Assembly: GCA_964505475.1 (NCBI GenBank)
Contig: CAZDIJ010000044.1
Location: 1 to 23,010, forward strand
DNA from: JAGXQV01 sp964505475
GTDB taxonomy: Bacteria > Pseudomonadota > Gammaproteobacteria > Burkholderiales > Sulfuricellaceae
Reading direction: 5' to 3'
DNA length: 23,010 bases
Part shown: positions 1-7,531 of the stretch, in pieces
How positions within the stretch are numbered: the first letter of the stretch is position 1
Layout of the letters: every line of letters begins with the position of its first letter
Notes under the pieces: model-generated
The model's database searches: none
What the model was told of the DNA's origin: nothing
What the model saw: only the letters and a program-made list of their open reading frames with translations
Made by a program: the position numbers and the translations under genes

Positions 1-1240
1 ACGCCGATGCCGACAGCGACGCGGACGCCGATAGTGATGCGGATGCGGATAGCGACGCAGACGCCGATAGTGACGCGGATGCCGACAGTGACGCGGACGC
101 CGACAGCGACGCGGATGCCGACAGCGATGCGGATACGGACAGCGATGCGGATGCGGACAGCGACGCGGATGCCGANNNNNNNNNNNNNNNNNNNNNNNNN
201 NNNNNNNNNNNNNNNNNNNNNNNNNNNNNNNNNNNNNNNNNNNNNNNNNNNNNNNNNNNNNNNNNNNNNNNNNNNCTCTGACGCGGATGCCGACTCTGAC
301 GCGGATGCCGACTCTGACGCGGATGCCGACTCTGACGCGGATGCCGACAGCGACGCTGATAGCGATAATGACAACGATAAGGGCAACAACGGCCACGGCA
401 ACGGTGACCAATCCGCGCCGGGCAACTCCGGCTCGAACAACAATGCCGAGAACAGCGGCAACTCGGGTCAGGGGAACAGCGGTCAGAGTTCCGGCAAGTC
501 CGGCGGCACGGCGCAGCAGCAGGCCGAGGACACGAGCGCGAGCAAGGCCGGCAGTTCGAGCAGCGCCAAGAGCGCNNNNNNNNNNNNNNNNNNNNNNNNN
601 NNNNNNNNNNNNNNNNNNNNNNNNNNNNNNNNNNNNNNNNNNNNNNNNNNNNNNNNNNNNNNNNNNNNNNNNNNNGGGCAAGTCCGGCGGCAAGTCGCAG
701 GAAGCCGAGGACGACAGCGCGAGCAAGGCCAACAGTTCGAGCAGCGCCAAGAGCGCGGGCAAGTCCGGCGGCAAGTCGCAGGAAGCCGAGGACGACAGCG
801 CGAGCAAGGCCGGCAGTTCGAGCAGCGCCAAGAGCACGGGCAAGTCCGGCGGCAAGTCGCAGGAAGCCGAGGACGATAGCGCCAGCAAGGGCAACAATGG
901 CCACGGCAACGGCGACCAGTCGGCGCCCGGCAATTCCGGTTCGCACAACAATGCCGAGAATGCGGCGGATGGCCATGGTTCGACGCCGGGTGGTTCACAC
1001 GACACCCATGCCAGCAACGATCTGTTCAACTTGGGTGACGTCAAAACGGGTGGCGCCGGCGGCAACTGGACCGAGATGATCGAGGTCGATGTGGTCGATG
1101 GCGATGCCAGCGCCGGCCAGGGCGGGTGGACTACCGATATTGAAAATCCGGCGCCCGATAGCGGCGGGGATGCTCATGAGCCGGCTCCGGCCAGCCCGGG
1201 GCATGCGCCGGATACCAGTATCGAGCCGATTGATTGGTAA
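1..1240 (+). CDS. Repetitive Asp/Ser- and Lys/Ser-rich protein, probably secreted; 3' part only
   Basis: The gene is open at the left edge and ends at TAA 1238-1240. Reading starts in frame 3 (codons from base 3), moves to frame 1 after the first N gap and to frame 2 after the second. The same protein style continues in all three pieces, so I read them as one gene. The order is: SDADAD repeats (to about 350), a Gly/Asn-rich spacer, a Ser/Lys-rich block with 27-residue repeats (677-891), a second copy of the Gly/Asn spacer, then a unique C-terminus with a GGAGGNWTEMI motif. That motif resembles the region near the C-terminus of large RTX/type I-secreted adhesins (from memory, not searched). 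Alternating Asp suggests divalent cation binding. Composition alone cannot fix a function. The N-terminus and true length are unknown. Confidence 0.7.
3..348 (+). repeat. 18-bp tandem repeats encoding SDADAD, interrupted by a gap
   Basis: Hexapeptide SDADAD units run without a break from base 3 to the first gap and resume after it. The four units at 277-348 are identical at the DNA level, while those before the gap vary at third positions, with one Ala-to-Thr change. Identical units at the gap edge fit a collapsed array during assembly. Confidence 0.9.
176..275. other. Assembly gap (100 N)
   Basis: Exactly 100 N, the usual placeholder for a gap of unknown size. The codon split by it (GA before, C after) gives Asp, and the repeat phase continues if the real missing length is a multiple of three. 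Confidence 0.95.
576..675. other. Assembly gap (100 N)
   Basis: A second run of exactly 100 N, inside the Ser/Lys-rich block. The flanks GC and G join as an Ala codon, which matches the Ala that precedes the GKSGGKS unit at 755-757. A real gap that is a multiple of three, or of 81, would restore the frame. Confidence 0.95.
677..891 (+). repeat. 81-bp tandem repeats (27-residue GKSGGKSQEAEDDSASKA units)
   Basis: Units start at 677, 758 and 839. The first two are full length and the third is cut short after DSASK, where it joins the Gly/Asn spacer. The copies are nearly identical. A diverged relative of the unit lies before the second gap (about 499-575), so the array probably continues through that gap. 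Confidence 0.9.
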
Positions 1241-1246
1241 CATCCC

Positions 1247-1263
1247 TGTAAGCCATGCTTACA
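1247..1263. repeat. Perfect 7-bp hairpin just after the repetitive gene
   Basis: TGTAAGC, a 3-base loop CAT, then GCTTACA. It lies directly upstream of the terminator stem and could stabilise the 3' end of the transcript. Function is not known. Confidence 0.5.
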
Positions 1264-1264
1264 T

Positions 1265-1302
1265 GGGCGGGGCTTCCTGTGGAAGGGAGTCCCGCCCTTT
1301 TT
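1265..1302 (+). terminator. Rho-independent terminator of the repetitive gene
   Basis: GGGCGGG pairs with CCCGCCC, and CTTCC pairs with GGAAG around a short loop. A run of five T follows at 1298-1302. It lies 24 bases after the stop codon and separates this gene from the five-gene block downstream. Confidence 0.88.
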
Positions 1303-1402
1303 ATCTGTGAGTTGCCGTTTGTCATGATGAATTTGCCCATGAGTTTTTTTCGCCCGCATGCCGGCGCCGCTCCTTCTTCGGCTTGCGCGGGGGAGAATTG
1401 GT

Positions 1403-1430
1403 TTGATCTCGCGCCAACCAGCCATAGAAT
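1403..1430 (+). promoter_or_regulatory. Candidate sigma-70 promoter for the five-gene block
   Basis: TTGATC (1403-1408), a 16-base spacer, then TAGAAT (1425-1430). Transcription would start near 1437, which is the ATG of the first gene, so the message might be leaderless. Judged by eye only. Confidence 0.4.
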
Positions 1431-1436
1431 GTAACG

Positions 1437-4406
1437 ATGCGCCAGCAACAAGAACATCATGGTCTGACGATCCTGCACAAGACGGTTTTCCTCGGGCCGA
1501 ACGTGGCGCGGCTTGGGGCGTGCGTTCGTGTCGTCGTCGCCGCGGATATTCCTTGCGATAGCCGCCTGAGCGAACCGGCCATCGGGAAAGCCGAAGAGAT
1601 TTTGCGCGCCATGCCCGGCGAAGACGGGGGAACCGCTTTGCCCGTCGCACGCCGCACGCCGGCGGGAATTTTTCTGGAGGCGGCGCTACGGCTGCAAAGG
1701 GTGCATCGTTACCCGGTTTCCTGGGGACAGGTGCTCCCTCTCGCGGGCGGCGTGTGCGAAATCGCCTTCGAGATCGCGCGTCCATCCGTTGCCGGTGTCG
1801 TGGCCGAATACGCGCTGCTGCTGGCTCGCGCCGCCCTGGGTATGGAGCGGCGGGAAACTTTTGGCGAGGAATGCCGACGCTTTCATGATCTGCTGTTCCC
1901 GCGCGCCCGGCATCTTTATCGTTTCGACCGGCAGCGAACGGCGTCCCGCATGGGGGTGTACTGCCAAACGGGATTCGGCATGCATACCGCCTATATGCAA
2001 ATGGGGCAGGGGGCGCATGCCCGGATCGTTACCCCCAGTTATACGGTGGCGACCTCCCACCTGGGCAAGGATTTGGCCGGCGATAAAAACCAAACCCATT
2101 TCCATCTGTTGCGCCACCAACTGCCCGCCGCCAGACAGGCGGCGGCGGATAGCGAGGACGAAGCCGTCGCGGCGGCGAAACGTCTGGGCTATCCCGTCGT
2201 CGTCAAACCGCTGCGGGGATACAAGGGGCGGGGCGTGTCGGTCAACTTGCGCGACGAGGGCGAGGTTCGCGCCGCCTACCGCCTGGCGGGAAGAATCCAG
2301 TCGAGCGTCGTGGTCGAGCGTTACCTGCATGGCGACGATTACCGGCTGCTGGTCGTGGGCGGCAAGTTCACGGCTGCGGTCAAACGCCCGCCGCCTTCGG
2401 TGACTGGCGATGGAATCCATACGGTGAGCCGTTTGATCGCCTTGGCGAACAAGACGGAGCAGCGCGATGGGCTGATTTTCGAGCCGATCACGGTGGATGA
2501 GGAGGCGTTGCGGGTGCTGTCCGGCCAGGGAGTCGGCCTGGATACGGTGCCGCCGTCGGGAAGGCAGGTGCTCATTCGCCGTTCCGCGTCGCCGGAATCC
2601 ACGACCGTGGACGTGACCGACGAGGTGCACCCGGATAACCGCGCCCTGGCGGTTGCCGCGGCGCAAGCGTGTTTTCTCGACGTGGCGGGCATCGACTTCA
2701 TTTCTCCCGGCATCGGCCAATCCTGGAAAGAGAACGGCGGCGGCATCGTCGAGGTCAATGCCGGTCCTTCCATCGACCTGCACATGTATCCCAAGGAAGG
2801 GCGGCGGCGCGACATCAGTTGGCACATGATCCGTTCCTGTTTGCCGGCGCGCGCGCCTGGGCGGATTCCGCTCGTGATGGTGACGGGAACCTACGACAAG
2901 AAAGCCACGGCGGGCTGGATAGTCAACCTGCTGGCGCTGCTGGGCTACCGGACGGGCGAGCCGGCACGGGAAGAAGGCGGCGCCGGCTTGCTGCCGTTCG
3001 AGGGCGAAAGCGCCGCGCGGGTTGCCGGCATGCTGTCCGATCCGCGGGTGGATGCCGGCGTTTTCGGAATCTCCCTGAGGACGCTGGCCGACGAAGGCGC
3101 GCCGGTGGATCGCGCGTCGGTCACGGTGATTACCGACGGCCATGCCTTGCGCCACGAGGAGGCGGGAGCGGAGTGGGAATCCAGTATGAATGGGCGCATT
3201 CACCGTCTGGCGGTGGACATCGCCAGTTCGGCGGTGGTGATCGACGGCACGCTCCCGGCGCTGCGGGAAGCGGCAGCCCATCGCCCGCCCTGGCAGACCG
3301 GCTACGTCTGGCAGGGCGAGGCGGATACGGCTCCATTGGAGGCACATCTGGCGGCGGGCGGCTGGGCGGTGGTCTGCGAGGCGGACGAGGCCGGGGAAAA
3401 GTGGCTGGCCTGCCGTCGTGGAACGTCGCGGCAGCCCATCGCCAGGTTGCGGGATTTATTCGCCGGCGCCTCGGCGGAAGCCGATGCCGCCGCGCCGCCG
3501 AAGGGCGCGTTGACGGCCTGCGCCGTGGCGCTCGGCATGGGCTTGCGCGCGGAGTTGCTCGCTGCCCCGCTGCAAGCCGCCTGGCGCGCTGCGGGGCAGC
3601 GCTCGACGCTGCGGCTGGACGGTGCGCGGATGCCGGGCATCGCGGCTTGCGATCCGCGCCAGGAAATCGCATTGGAGCGCCTCGCCGCCTGGTGTCGCGC
3701 CACGCCTTGCCGCAAGCTCCGGCTGGCCGTGGCGGCGGAATGTGAAACCTTGTCCTGGCTGGGCGCGGCGCTGCGCGAACTGGAACCGTTGTCGCCGGAT
3801 TGGTGCTGCGCGGGGCGGGAGCGCCAGGCCGCCGCCGCGATGCTGCGGCGGCTGGGGGTGGCCGAAGAGCGCATTATGCTGTTCGGCGATGTCTCGGCGG
3901 CATGGGAAGCCCTATGCCTGCGTGGAGAAGACGGCGATCTGGCGGCGTTGCTCGATGCCGATGAATCCGTGCGCAATGCCTTGTTCAAGGCGGATTTTTC
4001 GTCCCCCGAGCGCTTGGCGCAAGGGGAAGCGCCGTGGTCTGCCACGGAGTTGGCGGAGCTGTTCGACGGCGCCTGGGTAAACGGCCCGGCCAGCGGCTGG
4101 GGCGTCGATCTCGTGGTTTCCGGGCACGAAGGCGCGGAGGCCGGGTGTCTGGCCGTGGTTGCCGGGACGCCGGACGACCCCGATGGCGTGGAAAAACTGG
4201 AAAACGAAATCCGGTACGCCTTCGCGCGCGGCGCGCGCGCCGTGGCCGCGCCGCTGGTTCCGCCGGACTTGCCGCGCTGGCATCCCGTGCTGGTTTGCGA
4301 CAATGCCGCCCTTGGACTCGAGCGCCTCGCCCAGGCATCCCGGCGGCGTTCCGCCGGAGCACCCATCGTTCGCTCCGTTGAAAGCCGGGCAGGCGCGCAT
4401 GAATAG
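1437..4406 (+). CDS. Cyanophycin synthetase-like protein: ATP-grasp plus degenerate Mur ligase
   Basis: This 989-residue protein follows the CphA plan. A CphA-type N-terminal domain (about 10-165, starting near TVFLGPN) is followed by an ATP-grasp domain (about 195-460) with VVVKPLRGYKGRG near 253, ERYLHGDDYRLLVVGG, VTGDGIHTV and EVNAGPSIDLHMYP near 439. These fit an active ATP-dependent carboxylate-amine ligase. A Mur-ligase-like part starts near 480, but its P-loop reads GTYDKKAT (484-491) where active enzymes have GTNGKTT, so it is probably inactive, as in CphA2-type enzymes. Residues about 868-975 look like a MurE/MurF N-terminal domain, which may explain why it is longer than the roughly 900 residues usual for CphA1. 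The start at 1437 has no clear ribosome binding site. The substrate is unknown, and cyanophycin itself is not assured. Confidence 0.85.
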   Translation: MRQQQEHHGLTILHKTVFLGPNVARLGACVRVVVAADIPCDSRLSEPAIGKAEEILRAMPGEDGGTALPVARRTPAGIFLEAALRLQRVHRYPVSWGQVLPLAGGVCEIAFEIARPSVAGVVAEYALLLARAALGMERRETFGEECRRFHDLLFPRARHLYRFDRQRTASRMGVYCQTGFGMHTAYMQMGQGAHARIVTPSYTVATSHLGKDLAGDKNQTHFHLLRHQLPAARQAAADSEDEAVAAAKRLGYPVVVKPLRGYKGRGVSVNLRDEGEVRAAYRLAGRIQSSVVVERYLHGDDYRLLVVGGKFTAAVKRPPPSVTGDGIHTVSRLIALANKTEQRDGLIFEPITVDEEALRVLSGQGVGLDTVPPSGRQVLIRRSASPESTTVDVTDEVHPDNRALAVAAAQACFLDVAGIDFISPGIGQSWKENGGGIVEVNAGPSIDLHMYPKEGRRRDISWHMIRSCLPARAPGRIPLVMVTGTYDKKATAGWIVNLLALLGYRTGEPAREEGGAGLLPFEGESAARVAGMLSDPRVDAGVFGISLRTLADEGAPVDRASVTVITDGHALRHEEAGAEWESSMNGRIHRLAVDIASSAVVIDGTLPALREAAAHRPPWQTGYVWQGEADTAPLEAHLAAGGWAVVCEADEAGEKWLACRRGTSRQPIARLRDLFAGASAEADAAAPPKGALTACAVALGMGLRAELLAAPLQAAWRAAGQRSTLRLDGARMPGIAACDPRQEIALERLAAWCRATPCRKLRLAVAAECETLSWLGAALRELEPLSPDWCCAGRERQAAAAMLRRLGVAEERIMLFGDVSAAWEALCLRGEDGDLAALLDADESVRNALFKADFSSPERLAQGEAPWSATELAELFDGAWVNGPASGWGVDLVVSGHEGAEAGCLAVVAGTPDDPDGVEKLENEIRYAFARGARAVAAPLVPPDLPRWHPVLVCDNAALGLERLAQASRRRSAGAPIVRSVESRAGAHE

Positions 4407-6234
4407 CACCGCTGCCTGGTTTGCCGCGCCCGAGCGGCGTCTCCCGGATTTCCAGGCGGGTGCGGCGGAAATCGCTTTTCTGCGGGCGCTGAACGAAGCG
4501 CTCGGGCGGGCAGGAAGCGAGGCTTCATACGACGGAGAAAACATCGACCGGTTATTCGCCGCGACTCGCTTTCCACAGGATAGCGAGCGGATCGTCCTGG
4601 TGCTGTATGCGCCCGGCCACCAGCGCATCCTGGCGAGCCGCGCGCGGAAAGGCGGACGGTTGCCATTCTCCGGCGTATTCCTCCGCCTGTTGGAGCATTC
4701 CCGTTGCGCGCAACTGGCGGCGCAGCCCTTTCGCCTGCAAATGGATTTTGTGACCGAGCCGCCCGCGCCGGTGGATTATTACGCGGTCGGCATGGAACAT
4801 CGCGGCGAGCGCCATTTTGAAATCGGCCTCGACGGCCTGATTCTTCGCGGGGATGACGGCAAGACCCATATTTTTCTGCCCGGCGACGGCTACGTGCGCT
4901 CCGTCATGTCCATGAGCCAGCTACGCGCCTGGCTGGCCGCCGCGCACGGCGACGGCTATCTGCGCCAATGCGAATTCCGGCGCTTCCGCTCGGAGAGCTA
5001 TCTTTCCGGGGCGGATGCCTGGCTGCGCCTGTATCGCGGCTATCCGCTGGTGGGAACCCTGACCAGGGGCAAGATCGAGCACGCGGTGGATCTGGCCGTC
5101 GGCCATATCCGGCGCACCCAGGAGGCAAACGGCAAGTTTCTCTATTATTACGACGCCGCCCTGGATACGCGCCGCGATCACGAGCATCCCGCCCGCGACC
5201 CGGACAGGAACCCCTTTTACAATATCCTGCGCCATGGCGGGGGCGGGCTGACCTGCCTGTATTACGAGAAATACACCCGCCGGGGAGACAGCCTGGAAAA
5301 CATCCGCCGCGCCATTGATTACCTGGTCGCCCAGACGCGGACGCAGGATTACGGCGGCCGGGAAGGCGCCTACATCTACAGCGAGAAGAAGGCCAAGCTG
5401 GGCGGCTCCGGCATCGCCCTCTATCTGCTGGCGGAATACCAGTTGCTGGGCGGCGACGGGCAATACCGCGAGTGGGCCGACAAGATCGCCTGGCATCTGG
5501 TCAACCAGATCACCGCCAGCGGCGAATTCATCTACTACAATATTTATCTCGACAAGCCGGTGACGGAAGCGGAAAACCAGGGCTATTTTTCCTTTTACTA
5601 TCCCGGCGAGGCGGTGTGCGGGCTGGCGAAATACCTGCATCTCGCCGATGATGAAACGCGCCGGGCGATGTTCGAACGCCTCCACAAGGCGCTGGAGTTC
5701 CTCATCCTGGTGCGTCCGCAGACCCGCGCCGCCGAATATACCGCAGTGCCTTCCGATTCCTGGCTGATGATGGGCATCATGGAGTTGTGGGATTTCGAGG
5801 AGATGCGCCGCCCGCTGTACGCGGATTTCGTGTTTTCGGATGCCGAAAAGATGATCGCCAACCTCTACAAGGTCACGGACGCGCCTTATCCCGATTACGC
5901 CGGGGCATTTTATTACACTTACGGCGATTATCCCTACGCCGACGGCGCGCGCTGCGAAGGCTTGCTGGGCGCCTATGAACTCGCCCTGAAAAGCGGCGAT
6001 CGGGAACAAGCGCGGCGGATCGGGGAGGCGCTGCGCCTGGCGGCCTGGGCGGTCATGCACCTGGTCAACAGCGAGGACGCCATTTATTTCGCCAGGAATC
6101 CCACGCTGGCGCTGGGCGGCATCCGTTTCAAATATACGCGGCATTGGTTCCGCATCGACACCATCCAGCACGTCGCCTCGTTTTACGCCAAGCTGCTGCC
6201 CCATTGGGACGCCATCGTGGCGGGGGAATCATGA
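4399..6234 (+). CDS. AMMECR1-like domain plus alpha/alpha-toroid protein
   Basis: I chose the ATG at 4399, which overlaps the previous stop by 8 bases; this gives 611 residues. The first third (about 20-205) resembles the C-terminal half of AMMECR1: FRLQMDFVTEP, then EIGLDGLIL, HIFLPGDGYV and a Gly-Tyr turn. The match is by eye and moderate. The rest (about 210-600) has the repeating helical pattern of an alpha/alpha toroid, as in six-hairpin glycosidases, epimerases or lanthionine cyclases. Repeated signatures include GKFLYYYD, RHGGGG (about 277), LGGSGIALYLLAEY (about 333), GEFIYYN and FYYPGEA (about 400). There is no signal peptide or membrane segment, so it is probably cytoplasmic. A carbohydrate-active or peptide-modifying enzyme is plausible; the reaction is unknown. 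Confidence 0.75.
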   Translation: MNSTAAWFAAPERRLPDFQAGAAEIAFLRALNEALGRAGSEASYDGENIDRLFAATRFPQDSERIVLVLYAPGHQRILASRARKGGRLPFSGVFLRLLEHSRCAQLAAQPFRLQMDFVTEPPAPVDYYAVGMEHRGERHFEIGLDGLILRGDDGKTHIFLPGDGYVRSVMSMSQLRAWLAAAHGDGYLRQCEFRRFRSESYLSGADAWLRLYRGYPLVGTLTRGKIEHAVDLAVGHIRRTQEANGKFLYYYDAALDTRRDHEHPARDPDRNPFYNILRHGGGGLTCLYYEKYTRRGDSLENIRRAIDYLVAQTRTQDYGGREGAYIYSEKKAKLGGSGIALYLLAEYQLLGGDGQYREWADKIAWHLVNQITASGEFIYYNIYLDKPVTEAENQGYFSFYYPGEAVCGLAKYLHLADDETRRAMFERLHKALEFLILVRPQTRAAEYTAVPSDSWLMMGIMELWDFEEMRRPLYADFVFSDAEKMIANLYKVTDAPYPDYAGAFYYTYGDYPYADGARCEGLLGAYELALKSGDREQARRIGEALRLAAWAVMHLVNSEDAIYFARNPTLALGGIRFKYTRHWFRIDTIQHVASFYAKLLPHWDAIVAGES

Positions 6235-7514
6235 TTCCCCCGCTGGAAGGCTGGGAGTGGTCGGCGGAAGAGCGGCTGGGCGGCGGCGGCTACGCGCAGG
6301 CTTATCGCAGCCGGGATGGCGGCCACGCCGTCAAGATTTTTGACGACCCGTATTACGTCAATACCTTCGACAGGGAAGTCCGCACTCTGCAATGGCTGCA
6401 AGATTGCCCCGGGACGCCGCCGCTGGCCGATTACGGGCGGAACCGCGAGGGAAGGCTGTGCATCGTCACGGAATTCGCGGCGGGCGCCCGGCTGGACCGG
6501 TATGTCCGCGCCCAAGGGGCGCTTTCCCCGGAGCAGACGCTGGCCATGCTGGAGCAGCTTCTCGCCGTGCTCGCCTGCGCCCACGGCAAGGGGTTGCTGC
6601 ACAAGGACATCAAAGCCTCCAACATCCTCATCGACGGCGGCCGCTTCACCCTGCTCGACTGGGGCGTGGCCGAGTCGCTGGGCAGCGGACGCGCGGAAAC
6701 CATCCGCGCCAAGCAGGAGTATGTCGCGCCCGAGTGCTATTACGGCGAACACGGTTTCGCCAGCGATTTCTATTCGCTGGGCTGGCTGGCGGTATACGTT
6801 CTGAGCGGCGCCTTGCCCTATCATTTCGATGAAGAGCGCGACCCCGGTTACCGCGTCGCCGCCCATTGCATGGAGCGCCCCGTTTTGCCGGAGGGCATTC
6901 CGCCTCCTCTGCGCAGTCTGATCCTCAATTGGCTGGACAAGGATCCCGCCCGGCGGCTGGCGGGCTATGACCTGGAAGCCTTGCTGGAAGCCGCGCCAGG
7001 CAGAGAGATGGAGACTTGCGATTATCTGGATTTTCGCCAGATACGGCATGAGTGCGGTTTTCTGCACCGCGCCGCCCGGCACGGCGTCCCTTATGCCCAG
7101 CATTATTATGCCCTGCGCCTGCGCCGGGAAGGCGGGCGCGGCGAGGAAGCCGTTTACTGGCTGGAAAGGGCATGCCGCGCCGGCTATGCCGAGGCGGGCT
7201 ACATGCTGGCCAAGCTGCTGGCCAAGGGGGGCGAGGAAGCGCGACGGCGTTCCGGCGAGTTGATGCGGGAGGCGGCGCTGAAGGGAAAAAGCGGCGCGCA
7301 GTTCCGGTTGGGCATCGCCCTGTTGCGCGAGGGAGACGGCAACGGCGCCGCCTGGCTGCGCCGCGCCGCGGACGGCGGCCATGCGCGCGCGCAATACGAA
7401 TTGGGGCGGCTGCTGGAAAAGGAAAACGGCAAGCGGCAAGAATCCGCCGCTTACCTGGCGCAGGCCGCCGAGCGCGGTTATTCTGGCGGTGAAACGGAAT
7501 ACGACACACAGTGA
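6231..7514 (+). CDS. Ser/Thr protein kinase-like protein with C-terminal Sel1 repeats
   Basis: The ATG at 6231 overlaps the previous stop in an ATGA junction, preceded by GGGGGA; the product is 427 residues. The kinase domain (about 8-265) shows the glycine loop GGGGYAQAY (about 14-22), AVKIF with Lys35, LHKDIKASN with Asp126 at the catalytic loop, LLDWG with Asp143 in place of DFG, and an APE-like VAPE segment before ASDFYSLGWLAVYVLSG. All main catalytic residues are present, so activity is likely. From about 280 to the end there are several Sel1-type repeats (AQHYYALRL, EAGYMLAKLL, AQFRLGIALL, AQYELGRLL), which usually act as protein-binding scaffolds. No membrane segment is seen. The target is unknown; neighbouring proteins are obvious candidates. 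Confidence 0.9.
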   Translation: MIPPLEGWEWSAEERLGGGGYAQAYRSRDGGHAVKIFDDPYYVNTFDREVRTLQWLQDCPGTPPLADYGRNREGRLCIVTEFAAGARLDRYVRAQGALSPEQTLAMLEQLLAVLACAHGKGLLHKDIKASNILIDGGRFTLLDWGVAESLGSGRAETIRAKQEYVAPECYYGEHGFASDFYSLGWLAVYVLSGALPYHFDEERDPGYRVAAHCMERPVLPEGIPPPLRSLILNWLDKDPARRLAGYDLEALLEAAPGREMETCDYLDFRQIRHECGFLHRAARHGVPYAQHYYALRLRREGGRGEEAVYWLERACRAGYAEAGYMLAKLLAKGGEEARRRSGELMREAALKGKSGAQFRLGIALLREGDGNGAAWLRRAADGGHARAQYELGRLLEKENGKRQESAAYLAQAAERGYSGGETEYDTQ

Positions 7515-7516
7515 AT

Positions 7517-7522
7517 GGAGAG
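7517..7522 (+). promoter_or_regulatory. Shine-Dalgarno site for the NTase-APH fusion gene
   Basis: GGAGAG, nine bases before the ATG at 7532, in the 17-base gap after the kinase gene. It is the clearest ribosome binding site in the five-gene block and fixes this start. Confidence 0.7.
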
Positions 7523-7531
7523 TGAATCGTC

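Noticed and set aside
677..891. CRISPR-like array
   Set aside because: The 81-bp units are contiguous with no variable spacers and are in frame as protein repeats.
1686..3347. Long minus-strand frame opposite the cyanophycin-synthetase-like gene
   Set aside because: The plus strand has the full CphA motif order. The antisense product is rich in Arg and His without motifs, as expected of a shadow.
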